A DNA stretch of 64,000 bases from NCBI GenBank assembly GCA_963575745.1, contig CAUYUJ010010424.1:335389-399388 (forward strand), read 5' to 3'. Both the position numbers and the translations under genes were made by a program. The notes beneath the pieces were generated by a model. It searched no databases. It saw nothing but the letters and a program-made list of their open reading frames with translations, and was not told the origin of the DNA. Within the stretch, counting starts at the first letter, position 1. Each line of letters opens with the position of its first letter. Below, in pieces: positions 58,333-64,000 of the stretch. This DNA is from Prorocentrum cordatum (Eukaryota > Sar > Dinophyceae > Prorocentrales > Prorocentraceae).

Positions 58333-58470
58333 AAGCGGGCCAGGTCACCGAAGGCCATGGCGCCGTTTGTGGACGTACGCTGTCCTTTCATCTGATCGCT
58401 CCTGATCGCTCCTCCTCCTCATCCTTTTCCTCCTCCTCCCCCTCCTCCTCCTCCTCCTCCTCCTCCTCCT

Positions 58471-58741
58471 CGACCCCTGAAATGCGACATCGATGTCGCG
58501 TTTCAGGGGTCGTTCCTCTTCCTCCTCCTCCTCCTCGTCCTCCTCCTCGTCGTCCTCCTCCTCGTCGTCCTCCTCCTCGTCGTCCTCCTCGTCGTCCTCC
58601 TCCTCCTCCTCGACCCCTGAAATGCGACATCGATGTCGCGTTTCAGAGGTCGTTCCTCTTCCTCCTCCTCCTCATCCTCCTCCTCTTCCTCCTCCTCCTC
58701 GACCCCTGAAATGCGACATCGATGTGGCGTTTCAGGGGTCG
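58471..58741. repeat. Three 42-bp palindromes spaced by TCC/GTC microsatellite
   Basis: Copies at 58471-58512, 58611-58652 and 58700-58741: CGACCCCTGAAATGCGACAT + CGATGTCGCGTTTCAGGGGT + CG. Each is self-complementary except for one pair in copy 1 and one further change in copies 2 and 3 (TTTCAGAGG and GATGTGGCG). The spacers are TTCCTCTTCCTCC..., 98 and 47 bp long. The first copy begins at the base after the 240-bp inverted repeat ends. Confidence 0.9.
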
Positions 58742-59272
58742 TTCCTCTTCCTCCTCCTCCTTGTCGTCCTCCTCCTCGTCCTCCTCCTCCTCCTCCTCCC
58801 CCTCCTCCTCCTCATCCTCCTCCTCCCCATACACACTCATTGAATCCTAAACTCAAGATGCCCTATCTGTTGAAACTGTTTTTTGCATATACGGGAGGAT
58901 CCAGCAAGTCGAAATCTTCGTAAAGAATGGTCGCTCGCGCCTATCTTTTACACCCCGTCTGGCTCCATCCAGAACCATGTGTCAGATGTAATTTCAGCCC
59001 CTACATGTTAGTTAAATCCAAGCTTCATCTCTGCATCATCTCTACTGTATGTATGCCCTGATTAAGCCGATACGTTGCCAACACAATTTCCAGCGTGTAA
59101 CTTCCAATCGTAGAGCTTACATCCCATCCATCTGAAATCGAGAGATTATGATTGGAACCTTCTTGAGGTGTTTGGGGGGCCCCGTTTGGTTTTCTTAAGC
59201 CTCGAAGGGCCCAATCAAACCCTCGAGTAGGCCTTCGGAATCTCAGATCTAAAATTCGGAACTTCCGAGGGG
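58742..59272. other. Gene-free stretch
   Basis: TCC microsatellite to about 58830, then moderate-GC unique DNA to 59272. A minus-strand frame across 59025-59430 has no recognised motif. Confidence 0.4.
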
Positions 59273-59395
59273 GGGCGGGGCCGGCACATTCCGGCACACG
59301 TTCCGGCACACGGGGGGGGGCCCGGCACACGATACATTCGGTTGGGCGGAGGGTTCCGGCACACCTCCGGCACACCTCCGGCACACCCCTCTTTC
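59273..59395 (+). repeat. CCGGCACAC short tandem repeat
   Basis: GCCGGCACATTCCGGCACAC, GTTCCGGCACACG, then CCTCCGGCACACCTCCGGCA; seven or eight copies at 10-12 bp spacing with two breaks. Confidence 0.8.
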
Positions 59396-59499
59396 GCGCG
59401 CGAGAGAAGGGGGCGGGGGGCAAACGAGGACTGATGGATTCTGAAGGGTCCGTTGTCAGAGTGAAGTGGGTTGCTCAGTCCCCTCTCTCCCCCCCCCAT

Positions 59500-59577
59500 T
59501 CACCTCATCATCTTCCTCTTTTCCTCCGCTTCCTCCTCTCTCTCTCTCCCTCAGCAGCAACCTGTTTCTCCCTCCTC

Positions 59578-59624
<47 letters not shown>

Positions 59625-59878
59625 CTCCTCTTCCTCCTCCTCCTCCTCCTCCTCCTCCTCCTCGTCTCCTCCTCCTCCCCTCCTCCTCCTCCTCCTCCTC
59701 CTCCTTCCTCCTCTCTCCTCTCCTCCTCTTCCTCCTCCTCCTCCTCCTCCTCCTCCTCCCCCTCCTCCTCCTCCTCCTCCCTCTCCTCCTCCTCTCTCTA
59801 TTCCTCTCCTCCTCCTCCTCCTCCTCCTCCTCCTCCTCTCACCTCCTCTTTCTCTCTCTCTCTCTCTCTCTGGCTTCC
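59500..59878 (+). repeat. (CT)n and (TCC)n microsatellites
   Basis: A CT tract at 59582-59620, TCC repeats to 59840, and a second CT tract at 59850-59870. Confidence 0.9.
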
Positions 59879-60247
59879 GCAGTAGGATGATGAATGTGAT
59901 GAGGGTGTTCCCGATGATGATGGCGATGCTTGTAATGATGAAGGTAGTGACGGTGGTGATGATGTTAGTTGTTATGATCCAGTAACGACGATTGCCGACT
60001 GTGCGATATATAGTTGTGGTGGGGATGGTGGGGTGGTAATCGTGATTGTGATGGCGGTGGGAGTGGTCAGAACGATGATGTCGATGACGATATGTGGCGA
60101 TTGGAGCGGTGATGATGAGCATGGCGATGGCGGTGATGCTGACTTGGCTGCCAGCGGCTCTCGAGCAGTGGTTCGCCACAGGCTCGAGCGTCTGAACATC
60201 CCAAACGAAATCACACTGCGCACAGTGTGGCGTTGCCTGCAGCGCTC
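59879..60247. other. 3' flank of the 60248 gene, GAT/GGT-rich
   Basis: ATGATG/GGTGAT-rich low-complexity sequence. No A-rich tail is evident downstream of the minus-strand stop. Confidence 0.45.
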
Positions 60248-61183
60248 TCACTTCGTGACATCCTTGTCCTCCTCGATGGGCTCCTCCTCATCCTCGATGA
60301 GCTCCTCCTCATCCTCTACCATATTCTTGGCCTCGGTTACCTGCAACTTCGTCACACGAGTCGTCTCTTTCAGCTCCTCCTTGACGCTCGCAATCTGCGC
60401 CTTGACATTCTTTGGGTTCGCGATCTGATGATTGTCCAACGCCATCTGAATGAGCTGCAGGACGGATGCCGCATTTGCGGTTGCGGCCTTGTTCTTGTCC
60501 AGGACGTACTTCGGGACGAACTCGATCCACTTCTTCTCGCCCTCCATGCAGCCGCATTGTGCCTTCGTGAGGGTCTCGTTGGCCTTCTTGATGGCGGCCT
60601 GAGCTGCCGTGATCTGCTTCTTCATCGCCTCCGTCAGGGGCACAGCCTCGTCGCCGCCGCCCTCTCCAGAGCCTGCAGGTCCCTGCGGCCCCTTTTTCGC
60701 TCTCTTCGGCTTGTACTGTTCCTCGCAGGAGGCCGTGCGCTTGACTGTGGAGGAGTCCCGCTGCCCTGACTTGCCCACGCTCTTGTACTGCATGTCCTCG
60801 ATGAGCTCCACGCCCGAAATCGGGTCCGTGAAGCGCCTCGCCCTGGCCAAGATGCCCTTCAGCCTCAGTGGTTTGTTCTTGTACTTCTCCTTCAGGTCGT
60901 CCTCGTCTAAGAAATCCCCTGTGCCCTGCATCTCCACCTCGGTGTAGGTCTCGGACTTCTCCTCGATCTCTGCCAAGACCATGGCCTTCAAGTCCTCTCC
61001 GAACACGTCCTGGGCGCGCTGGAAGAACTGTGCCTTGTCGACCACGGTGCTGCTGAAGGCAGCCTTGGTCTCGTCCCCGAGGACGCGCATGATGCGAGTG
61101 TGGATGGTGTTGCACTTCGTACAGCGGCCTTTGTTGGCCCCCGTCGTCTCGCCCTTGCACACGCTGCACCTCGCTGCTGCCAT
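60248..61183 (-). CDS. CxxC zinc-ribbon-like, Lys/Glu-rich protein of unknown function
   Basis: 311 residues from the ATG at 61181-61183. The N-terminus has CSVCKGETTGANKGRCTKC, two CxxC pairs about 12 residues apart, typical of a zinc ribbon. Residues about 30-140 read like a folded domain (RIMRVLGDETKAAFSSTVVD, FFQRAQDVFGEDLKAMVLAE, LKGILARARRFTDPISGVEL). Then a basic linker (KPKRAKKGPQGPAG), a long predicted coiled coil (KKQITAAQAAIKKANETLTK; VKAQIASVKEELKETTRVTK) and an acidic end (EDEEELIEDEEEPIEED). No intron is needed. A DinoSL relic lies 55 nt upstream of the ATG. Zinc plus acidic and basic regions would fit a nucleic-acid-associated protein; that is inference. Confidence 0.75.
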   Translation of the reverse strand: MAAARCSVCKGETTGANKGRCTKCNTIHTRIMRVLGDETKAAFSSTVVDKAQFFQRAQDVFGEDLKAMVLAEIEEKSETYTEVEMQGTGDFLDEDDLKEKYKNKPLRLKGILARARRFTDPISGVELIEDMQYKSVGKSGQRDSSTVKRTASCEEQYKPKRAKKGPQGPAGSGEGGGDEAVPLTEAMKKQITAAQAAIKKANETLTKAQCGCMEGEKKWIEFVPKYVLDKNKAATANAASVLQLIQMALDNHQIANPKNVKAQIASVKEELKETTRVTKLQVTEAKNMVEDEEELIEDEEEPIEEDKDVTK

Positions 61184-61575
61184 GGACGTCGCTGAGCGGC
61201 AGCCTCGCTGCAGCAGAACTTGCCGAGTGGAAAAGTGCTCGGGCCAAAATGGCTGCGGTACGGCAGGGGGGGGGGGGGCAGGGGGCAGAGGTGGAGGAGA
61301 GGTGAGGCGTGAACTATAACAACAACTTGACTTGTCCCCGCCCTGACGTCGCCGATGGCACAGTATATATTTTTTGGACTGGCCACGGGCAACGATCTAC
61401 CGCAACTGCATTATAAGGCCTGGCCAAGACGGGAGCAGAAGACTGCAGCTGCATTATTGGTCGCTCCTCCTCTTTCTCATCCTCCTTCTTGTTCTCCCCC
61501 TCGACTTCCCAACGCCCTCCCCCGTCGTTACTTGAGGCAGGCAACGCATCAGCGACCTAAAACTCACGGCGACCC
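61184..61575. other. Intergenic region between two minus-strand genes
   Basis: Contains the DinoSL relic at 61239-61259, a G-run with AGGGGGCAG-type repeats at 61262-61300, and unremarkable DNA to the stop of the next gene. No promoter-like motif can be assigned; dinoflagellate promoters generally lack TATA boxes. Confidence 0.5.
61239..61259 (-). other. DinoSL relic upstream of the 60248-61183 gene
   Basis: Minus strand CCGCAGCCATTTTGGCCCGA + G, 18 of 21 matches to the leader with no gap. It ends 55 nt before the ATG. Confidence 0.8.
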
Positions 61576-61872
61576 TCAATCACTCGAGCTCCCATCACCC
61601 GCTGGAGCGTCTGACGGAGCGTCTGGCTTGACGATCATGCCTGGCGGCGCCCAAAGTGCATGGCGCTTGACCTTGACAACGTTCGGGGCATCTTTTGAAT
61701 GGAGCGCGCGAAGAACGGGCTTCATCATGCGCTCGACAAGCTGCTCGAGGTCCTTGTTTTCAGCCTTGAGAGCGTGCACCTGCGATTTGAAGCGGTCCTT
61801 GCTCTTCTGCAGCGACGTCGCCTTGCGGACCAACTCCTCCCGTGACATGTTCTTAATGTCTTTGCTTGGCAT
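61576..61872 (-). CDS. Small coiled-coil protein, function unknown
   Basis: 98 residues from the ATG at 61870-61872; the frame extends 12 codons upstream only with a non-ATG start. Sequence MPSKDIKNMSREELVRKATS begins a helical, charged protein; SQVHALKAENKDLEQLVERM is a clear heptad-type coiled coil; then VLRALHSKDAPNVVKVKRHA, and a Pro/Ser/Asp tail. A DinoSL relic lies 46 nt upstream. Intronless, same strand as its neighbours, separated from the gene at 60248-61183 by about 390 bp. Confidence 0.7.
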   Translation of the reverse strand: MPSKDIKNMSREELVRKATSLQKSKDRFKSQVHALKAENKDLEQLVERMMKPVLRALHSKDAPNVVKVKRHALWAPPGMIVKPDAPSDAPAGDGSSSD

Positions 61873-61918
61873 CTGGTGATGTGTATCGAAGTTTCGACTG
61901 TCGCCCAAACGTGAGGAC

Positions 61919-61938
61919 AGAGCCCAAAATGGCTACAG
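61919..61938 (-). other. DinoSL relic upstream of the 61576-61872 gene
   Basis: Minus strand CTGTAGCCATTTTGGGCTCT: GTAGCCATTTTGG is intact, then one extra G before CTC. 46 nt lie between it and the ATG. Confidence 0.75.
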
Positions 61939-62515
61939 ACAAACTTGCGGTGAAGATGGGCACATAGCGATGACGGTGGCGATGTTTGTCAGTGCTATCG
62001 GTGATGTGTTTTGTTAATGTGGTGTTAACTGGGTATCAATGCCTCCATTATGCAGATGGCGATGCTGATAATGACGACCATGCTGATGACAATGGCTGGG
62101 ATGACGATGGTGGTGATGATGGTGATGCTGTTGAGTATGGCGATTGATGGTGATGGTGATGGTGGTGATGATGGTGGCGGTGATGGTGATGGTGCTGATG
62201 CTGATGGTGGTATTGATGTTGACTGTGGATGCGGTCGCATATGTGATGACCATAGCGCGGGGGCTGTTTGTTTGGAAACTATAGGCTGCTGCGGCCTTCG
62301 CCCGTCAGCGCAACCTGCGACAGTGCTGCGCAGCTCAAGGGAGCTCGCCCACACTGAGGGCGAGCCAAAGAAAAAGAACGAGCGGCGCCAGAGGGCCGCC
62401 GCCCGAGGCAGAGCGCACTCGAGAGCAATGAATGACCACAAACTCCACTCGCGCACGGTGTATCAGTCTCATCCTCATCTTCCTCCTCCTCCTCCTCCTC
62501 CTTCTCCTCCTCCGT
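61939..62515. other. Intergenic region with a GAT microsatellite
   Basis: GAT/GGT repeats at 62045-62215, then GC-rich unique DNA, and TCC repeats at 62480-62515 overlapping the end of the next gene. No gene seen. Confidence 0.5.
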
Positions 62516-63303
62516 CTACGCGTACGTGCTCCGCACGTGTTTCACGCATGCGCCCCACGCTTCTGGGCGACCACCGTACTTCTTAAAAGAAAACACAGTC
62601 TCTTTTGTGGACCCAGGGCACGGCTTGACACGGAACGATCCGTGAGCCTCAGAAGTGTAGATCGTGGCGGGCCCGAAATACCTGGGAGCCGCGCTCTTCG
62701 AAAACTTGAGGTCGTCGGCAGAGCTGCTGGCCATGGCGGGCTTCCGCTTGCAGGTTACCTTCGGCTCGTGCTTGCCTCTCCCCCTGCCCTTGGACGAGTT
62801 CTTGCCCTTGCCCCTGCCCCTGCTGGTGGCCTTCGCCTTCGCCTTGACGCTGCGCTTCACCGCTGGCCCCTGGGCAGGAGGGGGAGGAGGAGGGCGAGCT
62901 GGAGGAAGAGGAGGAGGACGCGATGAGGGGGGCGAGGAGGAGGAGGAGGAGGAGGAGGAGGAGGAGGAGGAAGAAGAACTCCTCCTCCTCCTCCTTCTCC
63001 TCCTCCTTCTCCTCCTCCTCCTCGTCCATCCCCTTTTGGGGCGCCGCTTCCTCCGCATCCTCCTCCCCCTCTTCCTCTCCCTCCTGCTCCTCCTCCTCTG
63101 GCCCCTCCTGCTCCTCCTCTTCGCCATCGCCACCGCTGCCATTGTCGCCGAGGCCGTCGTCAGAATCAACACCGTCGTCATCACCATCGTAAGCAGTACC
63201 GACGCCGTTACCATTATCGGCAGTGCCAGGATCGTCGCCATCAGCACCATCACCATCATCACCACCATCACCATCGGCATACCACCATCGCCATCGCTAT
63301 TAC

Positions 63304-63339
<36 letters not shown>

Positions 63340-63970
63340 TATCATTATCATTATCATTATCATCATCATCATCATCCATCGCCATCTGCAGATTCATCAT
63401 CACCAACATCATCACCGTCATCGTTGTCGTCGTTATCATCGTTACCATCGTCGTCATTACCATCGCCTCCTCCTCCTCCTCCTCGTCGCTGTCCTCGTGT
63501 TCGCCACTGCCGTCCTCCGACTCGGCAAGGTCGGCCTCGCTGTCCTTCCGCAAGCGCTTCTGGATCATGCTGGTCACCTGCTCCATGCTGGGGGCGGCTG
63601 CGGCGGCTGCAGCGATCGCTGGAGGTCCGCTTGGAACGGGAGCTGGAGGCGGGAGCTGCGCCTGCTGCACGGTTGCCAGCGGCGCAACGATTGCGCTTGG
63701 CGCGGATTGTTGGGCCTCCGAGGGCGCGCCGTGGCTGGACGGCGCGTCGCACAGTTGCAGCGCTGACGGCGCCTGCCTCGGCGTTGTCGGGCTCGGCATG
63801 GCCAGCTGCAACCTCGGGGCGCCAGGCATCAGGGAGCTCGGGGAGCTGTGATAGATCTGCTGCTGCTGCTGGTGGCCCATGAACTGCCGCATCACGCCCT
63901 TCTTCTGAGGGGGCACCGCGTGCTCGCATCCAGTTTTCGAATTCCTGCAAACTTTCATCTGTTCCACCAT
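62516..63970 (-). CDS. Long low-complexity acidic/basic protein with a conserved-looking C-terminal domain; 5' end may lie beyond the window
   Basis: 484 residues from the ATG at 63968-63970; the frame is still open at the window edge. N-terminus: VCRNSKTGCEHAVPPQKKGV and a poly-Gln patch; then Pro/Ala/Ser-rich; MIQKRLRKDSEADLAESEDG; a long GAT/GAG microsatellite encoding Asp, Met/Val and Arg runs by turns; poly-Ser; Pro-rich; then basic Lys/Arg/Gly (KRSVKAKAKATSRGRGKGKN). The last 60 residues look folded: APRYFGPATIYTSEAHGSFR, VKPCPGSTKETVFSFKKYGG, then RPEAWGACVKHVR. That end is compatible with a small DNA-binding fold such as an AP2-like domain, but this is a guess. In the middle the acidic coding phase lies in other frames, so compensating indels are likely. 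Confidence 0.6.
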
Positions 63971-64000
63971 GGCCCTGTGCTGCACTGACCAGCGCGTCGG

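Larger units (their letters stand above)
57827..58470. repeat. 240-bp near-perfect inverted repeat with a 164-bp spacer
   Basis: Left arm 57827-58066 and right arm 58231-58470 are inverse with only two mismatched pairs seen (57845/58452 and 58004/58293). The outer part of each arm is GAG/TCC microsatellite plus AAAAGGATG and GAGCGATCAGGAGCGATCAG; the inner part is unique (ACAGCGTACGTCCACAAACG, GGCGCCATGGCCTTCGG, GGGTGGAACGCGACCACTCT). Each arm contains a perfect 34-bp palindrome. The spacer holds a smaller hairpin. It could be a foldback transposon, a MITE, or a recent inverted duplication. Minus-strand frames here mirror each other and are not genes. Confidence 0.95.

Noticed and set aside
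58047-58395. Open frames on both strands within the 240-bp inverted repeat
   Set aside because: They mirror each other because the arms are inverse copies; no independent coding evidence.

Overview
The window looks like nuclear DNA of a dinoflagellate, probably a photosynthetic, peridinin-type species. The strongest sign is an exact copy of the 22-nt dinoflagellate spliced leader (DinoSL; 17730-17751) at the 5' end of a LINE retrotransposon. Decayed DinoSL copies also lie just upstream of several minus-strand genes. A possible exon (27879-27986) encodes a signal peptide followed by an FVPAP motif, as in dinoflagellate plastid pre-proteins. Sparse genes, GC-rich unique DNA and very abundant trinucleotide microsatellites fit this. 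I cannot name the genus. No bacterial operon, CRISPR array, rRNA or tRNA gene was recognised.

Layout. 1-17.7 kb is almost gene-free. It holds two head-to-tail copies of a composite element built on a ~90-bp satellite (1541-4262), a decayed minus-strand gene (7647-8565), ~200-bp tandem repeats (8.7-11.2 kb), and several short inverted-repeat and foldback elements. 17.73-23.99 kb is one LINE: ORF1 (coiled coil), an AP-type endonuclease and a reverse transcriptase lie in three different frames, with (TCC)n tracts on both sides. 24-54 kb is a patchwork of microsatellites and of dispersed families that recur across the window: MITE-like elements with terminal inverted repeats, foldback elements, the satellite composite, and GGCCTCTTGG-rich tracts. 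It also contains two exon-like segments (27.9 and 29.6 kb) that may be one plastid-protein gene with transposons in its intron. 54.3-64 kb is the gene-rich end: five or six minus-strand coding regions in a row, comprising an AAD/AAE-repeat protein, a transposase-like protein broken by one homopolymer slip, a CxxC zinc-ribbon-like protein, a small coiled-coil protein, and a long acidic/basic low-complexity protein running off the edge. A 240-bp near-perfect inverted repeat and three copies of a 42-bp palindrome lie among them.

How it works together. The LINE supplies endonuclease and reverse transcriptase. In dinoflagellates nuclear mRNAs are trans-spliced to DinoSL, so an SL in genomic DNA marks a reverse-transcribed mRNA. 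The SL on the LINE, and decayed SLs about 50 nt upstream of three minus-strand start codons, suggest that both the LINE and the minus-strand genes reached this locus by mRNA recycling. The short TIR and foldback elements look non-autonomous. The transposase-like gene is one possible helper, but nothing in the sequence links them directly. Coordinates of repeats are by eye and good to a few bases at best.
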